Source: Yoonia sp. (GTDB lineage Bacteria > Pseudomonadota > Alphaproteobacteria > Rhodobacterales > Rhodobacteraceae). From it: a DNA stretch of 11,756 nt. The stretch's first letter is position 1; each line of letters opens with the position of its first letter. The DNA lies in contig JAPKCP010000075.1 in assembly GCA_028822885.1 (NCBI GenBank), positions 1-11,756 of the forward strand, given 5' to 3'. The notes beneath the pieces are model-generated. The model was given only the letters and a program-made list of their open reading frames with translations. It had not been told where the DNA came from and ran no database searches. A program made the translations under genes and the position numbers. Positions 1 through 7,754 of this stretch are shown here, piece after piece.

Positions 1-284
1 TCGCTGGAACGTTGTCAGCGGGTCAAAAGCGGCGGCTTGGATTAGCTCGGCTTGCTGTCGTGGATCGCCCTGTACTGCTTTTGGATGAGCCTACTGTCTC
101 GTTGGATGGCTTTTCGGTGAAACTCTTTGCGACATTCCTGCAAGAACAACATTTGGCTAAGGGTGGCGCTGCCATCATAGCGACGCATATCGACCTTGGT
201 CTTGATCTGCCAGAACTTGATCTGACGCCGTTTAAAGCGACCGAGGCTGACAACGATGGGGCCTCAGACGAGGCGTTCTTGTGA
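1..284 (+). CDS. ccmA: Heme exporter ATP-binding protein CcmA, C-terminal part (cut by window edge)
   Basis: This is the ATPase subunit of the CcmAB ABC transporter of cytochrome c maturation. It works at the cytoplasmic face of the inner membrane and powers release of heme-loaded CcmE. The frame enters from the left edge (first full codon at base 3), so the Walker A region is outside the window. Visible are the ABC signature LSAGQKRR (bases 12-35), a Walker B LLLDEP followed by the D-loop SLD, and the switch histidine in ATHIDLGL. This is the CcmA-type order, and the downstream ccmB confirms the identity. The last four bases (GTGA) are shared with the ccmB start, which indicates translational coupling. 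A TTG at base 12 is internal to the signature motif and is not a real start. Confidence 0.93.
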   Translation, partial: AGTLSAGQKRRLGLARLAVVDRPVLLLDEPTVSLDGFSVKLFATFLQEQHLAKGGAAIIATHIDLGLDLPELDLTPFKATEADNDGASDEAFL

Positions 285-937
285 TTGCGCTACTGCTGCG
301 GGATTTGCGATTGGCGATCCGGGCTGGTGGTGGTTTTGGTCTTGGTCTCGCGTTCTTCCTAATCGTCGTTATTCTTGTCCCCTTTGGCGTGGGACCAGAG
401 GCTGAATTACTGGGCGAAATTGCCCCCGGTGTCCTGTGGGTCGCGGCCCTTTTGGCAGCCCTCTTGTCGTTGGACAGAATATTTGCGTTAGACTTTGAGG
501 ATGGATCACTCGCCCTTTTGGCGACGTCGCCGCTGCCCTTAGAAGGGGTTAGCGTGATGAAAGCGCTGGCGCATTGGATCACAACAGGACTGCCACTTTG
601 CTTTGCCGCGCCAGTTCTTGGATTTTTGTTACACCTTTCGACGGAGGCCTACGGGTTCCTCGTCCTATCTTTGTTAATTGGCACACCTGCGCTGTCGATG
701 ATTGGCACGTTTGGGGCGGCGTTGACTGTCGGTTTGCGGCGCGGCGGACTATTATTATCACTGCTTGTCTTGCCGCTTTATGTACCGACACTGATTATGG
801 GGGCAGACGCTGTACGGCGCGGGGCGGACGGCATGTCGGCTGTAACACCGCTGATGTTGCTGGCCGTGATCACATTGGGATCAATAGCGATCTTACCATT
901 TGCCACGGCGGCAGCGCTTCGGGTCAACCTTCGGTGA
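281..937 (+). CDS. ccmB: Heme exporter membrane protein CcmB
   Basis: This is the membrane permease partner of CcmA in the c-type cytochrome maturation (system I) exporter. The 218-residue length is normal for CcmB. The protein is very hydrophobic with about six membrane segments (roughly residues 22-40, 46-65, 100-118, 125-148, 155-175 and 190-210). It carries the family stretches VPFGVGPE near residue 35 and LDRIFALDFEDGSL near residue 65. It starts with GTG overlapping the ccmA stop by four bases. No better start lies upstream, and this start gives the usual short cytoplasmic N-terminus with LLRDLRLAIR. CcmAB acts with CcmC, CcmD and CcmE; ccmE is not in this window. Confidence 0.95.
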   Translation: MIALLLRDLRLAIRAGGGFGLGLAFFLIVVILVPFGVGPEAELLGEIAPGVLWVAALLAALLSLDRIFALDFEDGSLALLATSPLPLEGVSVMKALAHWITTGLPLCFAAPVLGFLLHLSTEAYGFLVLSLLIGTPALSMIGTFGAALTVGLRRGGLLLSLLVLPLYVPTLIMGADAVRRGADGMSAVTPLMLLAVITLGSIAILPFATAAALRVNLR

Positions 938-979
938 TCAGGGCTTGAGGGCTGCGGCCTAGGGGGATACGAAAAACAC

Positions 980-1708
980 ATGTCTTTATGGGAATATGCA
1001 AATCCGAAGAAGTTTATGGACTGGACGGCACCCGTGCTGCCTTGGGTGGCAGGATTGTCAGCGCTTTTCTTATCTACTGGCTTGATTTGGGGGTTCTTCT
1101 TTACGCCAGATGACTTTCGGCAGGGATCAACGGTCAAGATTATTTACCTGCACGTCCCGTCTGCTTTGATGGCGATTAACGCGTGGTTGATGATGCTGGT
1201 GGCCTCAGTGATTTGGTTGGTGCGCCGCCATCACGTCTCTGCCTTGGCTGCAAAGGCTGCAGCCCCGATCGGAATTACGATGACGCTGATTGCTTTGGTA
1301 ACGGGCGCGCTTTGGGGTTCGCCGATTTGGGGCACCTATTGGGAGTGGGACCCGCGGCTGACGTCGTTCTTGATTTTGTTCCTATTTTACCTTGGTTATA
1401 TGGCGCTTTGGTCGGCGATTGAAGATTCTGATACAGCCGCTGATTTGACGTCGATCTTGTGCATTGTCGGGTCGATTTTTGCGATCCTATCACGCTACGC
1501 TGCACTGTTTTGGAGCCAAGGACTGCATCAGGGTGCGTCTTTGTCGCTTGATAAAGAAGAAAACGTGTCGGACGTATTTTGGCAGCCGCTTGTCATAACA
1601 ATGGTTGGCTTTGGGCTGTTATTTCTAACGCTCTTGCTGTTGCGGACGCGCACAGAAGTACGCTTGCGACGGACCAAAGCGCTTGAAGCGCGGGCAAGGA
1701 GGACGTGA
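980..1708 (+). CDS. ccmC: Heme handling protein CcmC
   Basis: This inner-membrane protein binds heme at its periplasmic face and passes it to CcmE. It has 242 residues and six predicted membrane helices. The tryptophan-rich WWD motif, WGTYWEWDPRLTS, lies at residues 117-129. The two family histidines expected to hold the heme iron are His58 (in LHVPSA) and His183 (in GLHQGAS), flanking the motif on separate loops. A G-rich stretch (961-965) lies before the ATG. The 42-base gap after ccmB is the largest in this operon and shows no clear terminator. The stop overlaps the ccmD start by one base (TGATG). Confidence 0.96.
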   Translation: MSLWEYANPKKFMDWTAPVLPWVAGLSALFLSTGLIWGFFFTPDDFRQGSTVKIIYLHVPSALMAINAWLMMLVASVIWLVRRHHVSALAAKAAAPIGITMTLIALVTGALWGSPIWGTYWEWDPRLTSFLILFLFYLGYMALWSAIEDSDTAADLTSILCIVGSIFAILSRYAALFWSQGLHQGASLSLDKEENVSDVFWQPLVITMVGFGLLFLTLLLLRTRTEVRLRRTKALEARARRT

Positions 1709-1851
1709 TGCCAGATCTTGGGCCCTACGCATTTGAAATTTTGATGTCGTATGGAATTTCGCTTGGGCTTTTGGCGGTGTTGATCGGTATCTGCGTAACG
1801 CAGTCCCGCAAGGCGAAAGCTGCATTGGAACGGATAGAAAAGAATGGCTAG
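1708..1851 (+). CDS. ccmD: Small heme exporter accessory protein CcmD
   Basis: This 47-residue protein starts at the ATG within the TGATG overlap with ccmC and ends at a TAG inside the first codons of ccmG (8-base overlap). It has one membrane helix (about residues 11-31, ILMSYGISLG onward) followed by a basic tail rich in Lys, Arg and Glu (SRKAKAALERIEKNG). That is the standard CcmD layout. CcmD is known to bind the CcmABC complex and to help release holo-CcmE. The sequence is poorly conserved in the family, so the call rests on size, topology and position between ccmC and ccmG (helD position in Rhodobacter). Confidence 0.9.
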   Translation: MPDLGPYAFEILMSYGISLGLLAVLIGICVTQSRKAKAALERIEKNG

Positions 1852-2383
1852 AATATCACTTCTGCTGATTGCACCACCTGCGATATTCGCGGCCCTCACG
1901 GGACTATTTTTGAGTGGGATGTTTCGGGATAATCCGGGGCAGTTGCCGTCGACGTTTATCGGCCAACCAGCACCGACTTTACCAACAGAACCTGTGATTG
2001 GGTTACCGCTGTTGACCCAAGACGATCTTGCGTCAGGTGAGATTACAATTGTGAATTTTTGGGCCAGCTGGTGTCCACCTTGTCGGGCTGAGCATCCGTA
2101 TCTGCTGGAACTTGAGGCCGAAGGCTACCGCGTCGCTGGGCTAAACTTTCGTGACTTACAAGATCAGGCTTCTGCGTATCTGATTGACGACGGTAATCCG
2201 TTTTTTGCAACAGGATTTGATCCGCGTGGGCGGTCGGCAATTGATTGGGGTGTCACTGCACCGCCTGAGACATTTATCGTGGGCCGTGATGGAACAATAT
2301 TGCACCGGCATGTTGGCCCATTGGTTGGGTCGATTGTCGAGCAGCAGTTTTTGCCAGCTTTAAATGCGGCAATGGCTGACTAG
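1844..2383 (+). CDS. ccmG: Thiol:disulfide interchange protein CcmG (DsbE/HelX)
   Basis: This is a membrane-anchored periplasmic thioredoxin-like protein that keeps apocytochrome c CXXCH cysteines reduced before heme attachment. It has 179 residues. An uncleaved N-terminal anchor (about residues 5-25) is followed by a thioredoxin fold with the active site WCPPC at residues 76-80 (Cys77, Cys80). The family signature near the cis-proline, GVTAPPETFIVG, spans residues 136-147, with the likely cis-proline at 141. The start overlaps the end of ccmD by eight bases, and a GAAAAGAA stretch precedes the ATG. It is the last gene of the operon and a hairpin follows at once. The ccmE, ccmF and ccmH genes must lie elsewhere. 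Confidence 0.96.
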   Translation: MARISLLLIAPPAIFAALTGLFLSGMFRDNPGQLPSTFIGQPAPTLPTEPVIGLPLLTQDDLASGEITIVNFWASWCPPCRAEHPYLLELEAEGYRVAGLNFRDLQDQASAYLIDDGNPFFATGFDPRGRSAIDWGVTAPPETFIVGRDGTILHRHVGPLVGSIVEQQFLPALNAAMAD

Positions 2384-2398
2384 GTTTGACCTGAATGA

Positions 2399-2415
2399 CC
2401 ACAGCGGGGCTGTGG
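2399..2415 (+). terminator. Hairpin just after ccmG, possible operon terminator
   Basis: Perfect 7-base arms CCACAGC and GCTGTGG around a GGG loop begin 16 bases after the ccmG stop. A T-rich tract (2421-2429) follows only after a further six or so bases, so this is not an ideal intrinsic terminator. It could instead be an mRNA 3' end stabiliser. Confidence 0.5.
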
Positions 2416-2526
2416 GGTACATTCTTTTTCATGTGACTAGTTGTGCTGGTGCGGTCTGCAATTGGGTTTTGCAATTGTTGCGACGTTGAAGCCTCTGGCA
2501 GGGATTTTAAGAAAACCAAAGACTCA

Positions 2527-2555
2527 AAAAGGCCCGCGCGCGTTGCGGGCCTTTT
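2527..2555. terminator. Bidirectional rho-independent terminator between ccmG and acnA
   Basis: Eleven-base arms AAAAGGCCCGC and GCGGGCCTTTT flank a 7-base loop. The 3' arm ends in T on either strand. Read on the minus strand, it lies 18 bases after the acnA stop and ends in five T's, so it is primarily the acnA terminator. It also blocks read-through from the ccm operon. Confidence 0.9.
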
Positions 2556-2573
2556 CGTTTGTATCCGCTCGTT

Positions 2574-5264
2574 TTAAGCGGCTTTGGAAAGGTTGCGCAG
2601 CACGTAGTGCAGCACACCGCCGTTTTCGATGTACTCGATCTCAACGGCTGTATCGATCCGACATTTGACTGTTATAACCTTGTCAGAGCCGTCTGCCATT
2701 GTGATGGTTGCCGTCACTTCTTGGAGAGGCTCGATCGTGTCGAGGCCAGAAATGGCAACGGTTTCGTCACCTGTGAGTCCGAGCGATTTACGGTTATCAC
2801 CGCCAGTGAATTCAAACGGGATTACCCCCATACCGACAAGGTTGGACCGGTGAATACGTTCAAAATTCTCAGCGATCACGGCTTTGACGCCAAGCAGGGC
2901 AGTGCCTTTGGCCGCCCAATCACGTGAGGAGCCAGCGCCATATTGCTCACCTGCGAAGACAACCAATGGTGTGCCAGCTTCTTGGTGCGCCATTGCGGCA
3001 TCAAAGATCGCCGCTTGATTGCCGTCTGGGCCTTTGGTGTATCCGCCTTCGACGCCGTCAAGCATTTCGTTTTTGATGCGGATGTTGGCGAATGTGCCAC
3101 GCATCATGACTTCGTGGTTGCCGCGGCGTGAGCCGTAAGAGTTAAATTCACGCACAGGAACCTGACGGTCGATCAGGTACTGGCCAGCAGGGGTGGTGTC
3201 TTTGAACGAGCCAGCAGGTGAAATGTGGTCGGTTGTGACCATATCGCCCAGAACGGCAAGAACCTTGGCACCGGAAAGGTTAGTGATTTTACCCGGGTCC
3301 TTGGACATACCTTGGAAATACGGTGGGTTCTGGATGTAGGTCGATGCCGCAGGCCAGTCGTATGTTTCGGAATCGGGTGTCTGAACTGCTTGCCACTTTT
3401 CGTCGCCTTTGAAGACGTCAGCATACTTTTTCAAGAACGCTTCGCGGGTCACAGTTTTCTCAACCAGTGCGTTGATCTCAGCAGATGTTGGCCAGATGTC
3501 TTTCAGGAAGACGTCGTTGCCGTCTTGGTCTTGACCAAGTGCTTGTGTTGCCAAATCGATGTCCATGGTGCCAGCAATCGCGTAGGCGACGACCAGCGGT
3601 GGTGAAGCGAGGTAGTTCGCACGGACGTCTGGTGAAATCCGACCTTCAAAGTTCCGGTTACCAGATAGCACAGATGTCGCCACGAGATCGCCTTCGACAA
3701 TCGCGTCGGACAGTTCCTTTTGGATCGGCCCAGAGTTACCGATGCAGGTCGTGCAGCCATAACCGACAAGGTTGAACCCAAGTTTGTCGAGGTCTTCTTG
3801 CAGGCCAGCGGCTTCGAGATATTCGGACACAACCTGTGAACCGGGGGCAAGGGATGTCTTGACCCAAGGCTTGCGGTTTAAGCCCAATGCAGCTGCTTTG
3901 CGTGCCACAAGGCCCGCGCCGATCATCACATATGGGTTGGATGTGTTCGTACAAGACGTGATTGATGCGATCACAACTTTGCCCGATTCCATTGTGTAAT
4001 CTTCACCCACGACGGTCACTTCTTTGCCCATCGGGCGCTCAAAGGTTTCTTTCATTTCGCGGGTAAAGGCAGTCTTTGCGTTGGTTAGTGCCACGTAGTC
4101 TTGTGGACGCTTTGGACCAGAAATCGCAGGCACGATTGTGCCCATATCGAGGGACAGTGTCGCTGTATAGATCGGTGCATAGTCTGCATCGCGCCAGAAA
4201 CCGTTTTCTTTGGCGTATGCTTCAACCAGTGCAATCCGGTCTTCGTCGCGACCTGTATTGCGCAGGTAGCGCAGCGTTTCACCGTCGATTGGGAAGAAGC
4301 CACATGTTGCGCCGTATTCGGGTGCCATGTTCGCGATTGTAGCGCGATCTGCCAGTGGCAGAACATCAAGGCCTTTGCCGAAGAATTCAACGAATTTGCC
4401 AACAACGCCGTGGGCGCGCAGCATTTCGACAACTTTCAGCACGAGGTCGGTACCCGTTGTGCCTTCCATCATTTTGCCTGTCAGCTCAAAGCCAACGACT
4501 TCTGGGATCAACATGGAAACGGGTTGGCCAAGCATTGCTGCTTCGGCTTCAATCCCGCCAACACCCCAACCCAAAACAGCAAGGCCGTTTACCATGGTTG
4601 TGTGAGAATCAGTTCCGACGAGTGTATCCGGATACGCGATTTCAACACCGTGTTGATCTTTGTCGGTCCAGACAGTTTGCGACAAATACTCGAGGTTCAC
4701 CTGATGACAGATGCCTGTGCCCGGAGGAACAACGCGGAAGTTGTTAAACGCTTTTTGGCCCCACTTAAGGAACGTGTACCGCTCAAGATTACGTTCATAT
4801 TCGCGGTCCACGTTCATTTGGAATGCACGCGGGTTACCGAATTCATCAATCATGACAGAGTGGTCGATGACCAGATCAACAGGGTTCAGCGGGTTAATTT
4901 GCTGGGCGTCGCCACCAAGGGCCACGATACCATCGCGCATCGCTGCAAGGTCAACCACGGCAGGAACGCCTGTGAAATCTTGCATCAGAACACGGGCAGG
5001 GCGGTAGGCGATCTCGCGTGGGTTTTTACCGCCATTGACGGCCCAGTCGGAGAACGCTTTGATATCGTCTACAGACACGGAGAACCCGCCGTCTTCAAAC
5101 CGCAGCATGTTTTCTAAGACCACTTTCAGCGCGGCTGGCAGCTTGGAGAAATCCCCAAGGCCCGCGGCTTCAGCAGCTGGGATAGAATAATAGTCGATGG
5201 ACTTGCCACCAACGGTGAGTGTCTTGCGGGTTTTGGCGGTATCTGTACCTACGGTTACAGTCAT
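2574..5264 (-). CDS. acnA: Aconitate hydratase AcnA (monomeric 4Fe-4S TCA cycle enzyme)
   Basis: The enzyme interconverts citrate and isocitrate via cis-aconitate in the cytoplasm. The 896-residue length matches the AcnA/IRP1 class (E. coli AcnA 891). The three cluster cysteines are Cys438 (in SITSCTNTSNP) and Cys504 and Cys507 (in GYGCTTCIGNSGP). Substrate-binding signatures are TDSHTTM near 218, the swivel-domain start GDMVTTDHISPAGSF at 673-687, NSYGSRRGNHEVM at 708-720 and YGAGSSRDWAAKGT at 775-788. The chosen start, MTVTVGTDT, has a good AAAGGGA ribosome site. The frame stays open 45 codons further upstream, but that extension lacks homology-like character and passes the ribosome site. 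The gene is monocistronic between its terminator and a divergent promoter region. Confidence 0.97.
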   Translation of the reverse strand: MTVTVGTDTAKTRKTLTVGGKSIDYYSIPAAEAAGLGDFSKLPAALKVVLENMLRFEDGGFSVSVDDIKAFSDWAVNGGKNPREIAYRPARVLMQDFTGVPAVVDLAAMRDGIVALGGDAQQINPLNPVDLVIDHSVMIDEFGNPRAFQMNVDREYERNLERYTFLKWGQKAFNNFRVVPPGTGICHQVNLEYLSQTVWTDKDQHGVEIAYPDTLVGTDSHTTMVNGLAVLGWGVGGIEAEAAMLGQPVSMLIPEVVGFELTGKMMEGTTGTDLVLKVVEMLRAHGVVGKFVEFFGKGLDVLPLADRATIANMAPEYGATCGFFPIDGETLRYLRNTGRDEDRIALVEAYAKENGFWRDADYAPIYTATLSLDMGTIVPAISGPKRPQDYVALTNAKTAFTREMKETFERPMGKEVTVVGEDYTMESGKVVIASITSCTNTSNPYVMIGAGLVARKAAALGLNRKPWVKTSLAPGSQVVSEYLEAAGLQEDLDKLGFNLVGYGCTTCIGNSGPIQKELSDAIVEGDLVATSVLSGNRNFEGRISPDVRANYLASPPLVVAYAIAGTMDIDLATQALGQDQDGNDVFLKDIWPTSAEINALVEKTVTREAFLKKYADVFKGDEKWQAVQTPDSETYDWPAASTYIQNPPYFQGMSKDPGKITNLSGAKVLAVLGDMVTTDHISPAGSFKDTTPAGQYLIDRQVPVREFNSYGSRRGNHEVMMRGTFANIRIKNEMLDGVEGGYTKGPDGNQAAIFDAAMAHQEAGTPLVVFAGEQYGAGSSRDWAAKGTALLGVKAVIAENFERIHRSNLVGMGVIPFEFTGGDNRKSLGLTGDETVAISGLDTIEPLQEVTATITMADGSDKVITVKCRIDTAVEIEYIENGGVLHYVLRNLSKAA

Positions 5265-5358
5265 TGCTGTCCCTTTCAAATTGGAAAATCTGGGCAAATG
5301 TCGAAGTTTGGGCTTGTTTGGCTTTTGCACTATGGGGTGCTGGGGATCAAGGGTTAAG

Positions 5359-5378
5359 TTGTATACCATTGCACACAA
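5359..5378. promoter_or_regulatory. GntR-like inverted repeat upstream of acnA
   Basis: A 20-base imperfect palindrome, TTGTATACCATTGCACACAA, has 14 of 20 positions symmetric. Its outer TTGT/ACAA arms and its TNGTNNACNA-type left half resemble operators of GntR-family regulators. On the minus strand it contains a TATACA hexamer that could serve as the acnA -10 element, with a leader of roughly 90 bases, but I see no convincing -35. The 250-base stretch 5265-5514 otherwise holds only the two divergent gene starts. The regulator is unknown. Confidence 0.4.
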
Positions 5379-5514
5379 TGATGCGATTGAGGTGGTCAAG
5401 AGTGGTATTCAGGTCGCCACACCTAAGTATAACATCCACCTCGCAATTCGTTGATTGGCCTGTCAGCGCGACTCTGCTTACACATTGTCTCGTAGCCAAC
5501 AGATGAGACACAAT

Positions 5515-6219
5515 ATGCGCACACTTTTGCGGACAACCGCCTTGATGACGACCTTTTTTGCGGTCCCGGCTTTTGCCGAAAACACACCTGTGGTGGTTGA
5601 GCTTTATACGTCCCAAGGGTGTTCATCTTGTCCGCCTGCTGATGAAATGCTGACCGAATTATCTGGACGCGCAGACGTTATCGCATTGGCTTTGCATGTT
5701 GATTACTGGGATTACATCGGATGGGTCGATGAATTTGCAAACCCACAGAACACGCGCCGCCAACAAGATTATGCCCGCGCTGCAGGTGAAACGACAATTT
5801 ACACACCACAGTTTGTGATTGCAGGTGTTGATATCGTTGTCGGCGCGCGTGGTATGGAAGTTGTGGATCTAATTGCGCTTCATCGCATGGAAAAATACGC
5901 CGTTGATGTTGACCTTACGTGGTCTGGTGATGTTCTAACGGTCGAGGTTGAGATGGATACATCTGCAACTGATGGCGGGTATGTTGTGCAATTGGCCCAA
6001 ATTATGCCCCCGCAATCCGTTGATATTCGGCGCGGCGAAAATGCTGGTAAAACAATAAGCTATTCAAGTGTGGTCCAATCGCTTGAGGTTTTGGGGCAGT
6101 GGGACGGCGTGGCCACGTTTGCGCTTGATGCAGACGTAAGCGGAGCAGAGCAGATAGCCGTTATCGTACAGCACGGTACAAGTGGACCAGTTGTTGGTGC
6201 AGCAAAGTTATTTCGCTAA
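5515..6219 (+). CDS. Secreted thioredoxin-fold-like DUF1223 protein
   Basis: This is a periplasmic or exported protein of unknown function with 234 residues. The N-terminus MRTLLRTTALMTTFFAVPAFA is a Sec signal peptide with likely cleavage after Ala21. The mature start carries the DUF1223 signature VVELYTSQGCSSCPPADE (residues 27-44), with a CXXC pair at Cys36 and Cys39. HVDYWDYIGWVDEF (61-74) and TPQ (97-99) follow, and a late RRGENAGKTISYSS element lies at 172-185. The CXXC and TPQ (a cis-Pro-like site) suggest a thiol redox fold, but activity is not known. Starts further up (ATG 5503, TTG 5455) only lengthen the basic n-region, and no start has a strong ribosome site. The gene is divergent from acnA, and its stop overlaps the stop of the convergent acyltransferase. 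Confidence 0.85.
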   Translation: MRTLLRTTALMTTFFAVPAFAENTPVVVELYTSQGCSSCPPADEMLTELSGRADVIALALHVDYWDYIGWVDEFANPQNTRRQQDYARAAGETTIYTPQFVIAGVDIVVGARGMEVVDLIALHRMEKYAVDVDLTWSGDVLTVEVEMDTSATDGGYVVQLAQIMPPQSVDIRRGENAGKTISYSSVVQSLEVLGQWDGVATFALDADVSGAEQIAVIVQHGTSGPVVGAAKLFR

Positions 6220-7109
6220 TTTTTGGCCTTTGGCTGCTTCCATCGTCGATGCACCCAAAACCATTGCTCTGGTGTGGCCCTGATCCTTGCTTCTAAGCGT
6301 TCAGTCATGCGGGTCATCATGATTTCAGGAGTATCGGGCGCAATTGGTGCTTCTACATGAACATCAAAGCCAAAACCGTCTGGCTTGCGAATTCCAAAAT
6401 ACGGGATCACCACGGCATTCATCCGCAAAGCAAGGTCAGCGGCCGATGTGGCTGTTCGCGCGGGATGACCCATGAACGGGATATTCACGCCGCTTGAACT
6501 TGCCACATCAAACAAAAGGGTCGCCATGCCACCTGCCTTAAGATGTTTGGCAAACCCAATTGTGCCTTGGCGGCCTTGCGCAAAAACGGGGCCGCCCCAA
6601 GATGACATTGTCTGCGCATAATGTGCGTTGAAGTATGAATTGCCCATGGGGCGGTACAAGCCACCGATGGTAAGACCTGTTTGGGTCAAAACATGGCGGG
6701 AGGCCTCGTGATTTCCGATATGCCCGGTTACAAAAATCACGGGTTTGCCAGTGGCACGCGCATCTTCAAGCGCATGAAGCCCGTCTCCGGTTGCCGTCGT
6801 ATCCGCCAAGCGTTGGCCAAATTCGCGCCAACTAAAATTCTCGATCAGGGTCCGGCCAAAATTGTCGCAAACTGCTGTCGCCAAATGGCGTATTTTCTCA
6901 GTCGAATAATCTGGGTAGCCAAGCGAAAGATGGGTTTCAGCGCGTTTGCGATAACCCGTCAAAGGCCCAATGCCGTGAGACATAATCCGTCCCATGGCAC
7001 GGACGCGCTTTTCGAACGGCAAGCGCATGACAGTACTCAAGAGTCCACGCAACACGCGGTCAGTTAACCAATCGGTATAGTTCGCACTTGGTGGGGTTCC
7101 ATTTGACAC
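6216..7109 (-). CDS. LpxL/HtrB-family lipid A or lysophospholipid acyltransferase
   Basis: This membrane-associated acyltransferase probably adds a secondary acyl chain to lipid A or acylates another lysolipid. It has 297 residues, close to LpxL (about 306). The catalytic HX4E motif is in TGHIGNHEAS (His130, Glu135), with LYRPMGN at 151-157 (acyl acceptor region) and the C-terminal family block PEQWFWVHRRWK at 280-291. The start is a GTG five bases after the nitrile hydratase alpha stop, with no clear ribosome site, so translation may be coupled to that gene. It is the last gene of a colinear minus-strand run. Which lipid it acts on cannot be told from sequence, and a housekeeping LpxL may exist elsewhere. 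Confidence 0.87.
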   Translation of the reverse strand: MSNGTPPSANYTDWLTDRVLRGLLSTVMRLPFEKRVRAMGRIMSHGIGPLTGYRKRAETHLSLGYPDYSTEKIRHLATAVCDNFGRTLIENFSWREFGQRLADTTATGDGLHALEDARATGKPVIFVTGHIGNHEASRHVLTQTGLTIGGLYRPMGNSYFNAHYAQTMSSWGGPVFAQGRQGTIGFAKHLKAGGMATLLFDVASSSGVNIPFMGHPARTATSAADLALRMNAVVIPYFGIRKPDGFGFDVHVEAPIAPDTPEIMMTRMTERLEARIRATPEQWFWVHRRWKQPKAKN

Positions 7110-7114
7110 AAGGC

Positions 7115-7753
7115 TTAAGCCGGTGACTTTACGATACCGGTGCCGATCATACTGTCTCGGGTCACGAGCGCAGCCAGATCAGTTTCAGACATGCCGTCAG
7201 TTCCATCGGGCCGGGCTGGGATCACAACGTAACGCATATCTGCGGTGCTATCGTGGACGCGAACCTTGACATGAGCGGGAAGCGTGACGCCAAATTCGGT
7301 CAAAACAGAGCGTGGTTCACGAACAGTCCGAGACCGGTAAGCGCGGGATTTGTACCAATCGGGTGGAAGCCCCAGCAAGTTGCGTGGGTAACATGAACAT
7401 AATGTGCAGACGACGATGTTGTGCGTTTCTGTAGTATTTTCAACGGCGATCAGCTTCATCGGGCCGATGTCGAAACCCAACTCACTTGCAGCCTTTGACC
7501 CATTCTCCAAAAGCCTGTGCCGAAAGTCGGTATCAACCCAAGCGCGGGCAACAACGGCAGCACCATCCGCAGGACTACGGGCATCCATCGCAGCAACCTG
7601 TGTGGCGATTTCAGCGGCAGTTGTGACGCCTTTTTCAATCAGTATCTCACGGATTGAGATTTCCATTTGCTGCCAATAGGTCAGCTCAGTGTCGTTGTCG
7701 GGCTGATAAGGATGCCCAGATGGGGACAAGTGGTCATGATGATCATGTGGCAT
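7115..7753 (-). CDS. Cobalt-type nitrile hydratase alpha subunit / thiocyanate hydrolase gamma-like subunit
   Basis: This is the metal-bearing subunit of a nitrile hydratase-family enzyme (nitrile to amide, or thiocyanate to carbonyl sulfide and ammonia). It has 212 residues. The metal claw is VCTLCSC at residues 115-121. Cys116, Cys119, Ser120 and Cys121 are ligands, and in the family the last two cysteines become sulfinic and sulfenic acids. Thr117 in place of Ser marks the cobalt rather than the iron class. Family blocks YRSRTVREPRSVLTEFG (139-155) and RYVVIPARPDGTDG (174-187) are intact. The claw is followed by CYPR, where common nitrile hydratases have CYPW. The N-terminus holds five histidines in 14 residues. 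The start is set by AAAGGA nine bases before ATG; a 32-codon upstream extension is the betaC coding region read in another frame. Confidence 0.9.
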   Translation of the reverse strand: MPHDHHDHLSPSGHPYQPDNDTELTYWQQMEISIREILIEKGVTTAAEIATQVAAMDARSPADGAAVVARAWVDTDFRHRLLENGSKAASELGFDIGPMKLIAVENTTETHNIVVCTLCSCYPRNLLGLPPDWYKSRAYRSRTVREPRSVLTEFGVTLPAHVKVRVHDSTADMRYVVIPARPDGTDGMSETDLAALVTRDSMIGTGIVKSPA

Positions 7754-7754
7754 C

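Noticed and set aside
2453..2487. Direct repeat GCAATTG ... GCAATTG in the ccmG-acnA gap
   Set aside because: Only seven bases long, with no further copies seen. It is not distinguishable from chance.
4101..5117. Long open frame of 338 codons antisense to acnA
   Set aside because: It is fully inside the well-supported acnA gene, cysteine- and histidine-rich in a way typical of antisense reading, and has no recognisable domain. It is a shadow of acnA.
5265..5399. 45-codon N-terminal extension of acnA
   Set aside because: The frame is open, but a good AAAGGGA ribosome site precedes the internal ATG at 5264. The 896-residue form matches the AcnA length, and the cysteine spacing then agrees with E. 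coli AcnA.
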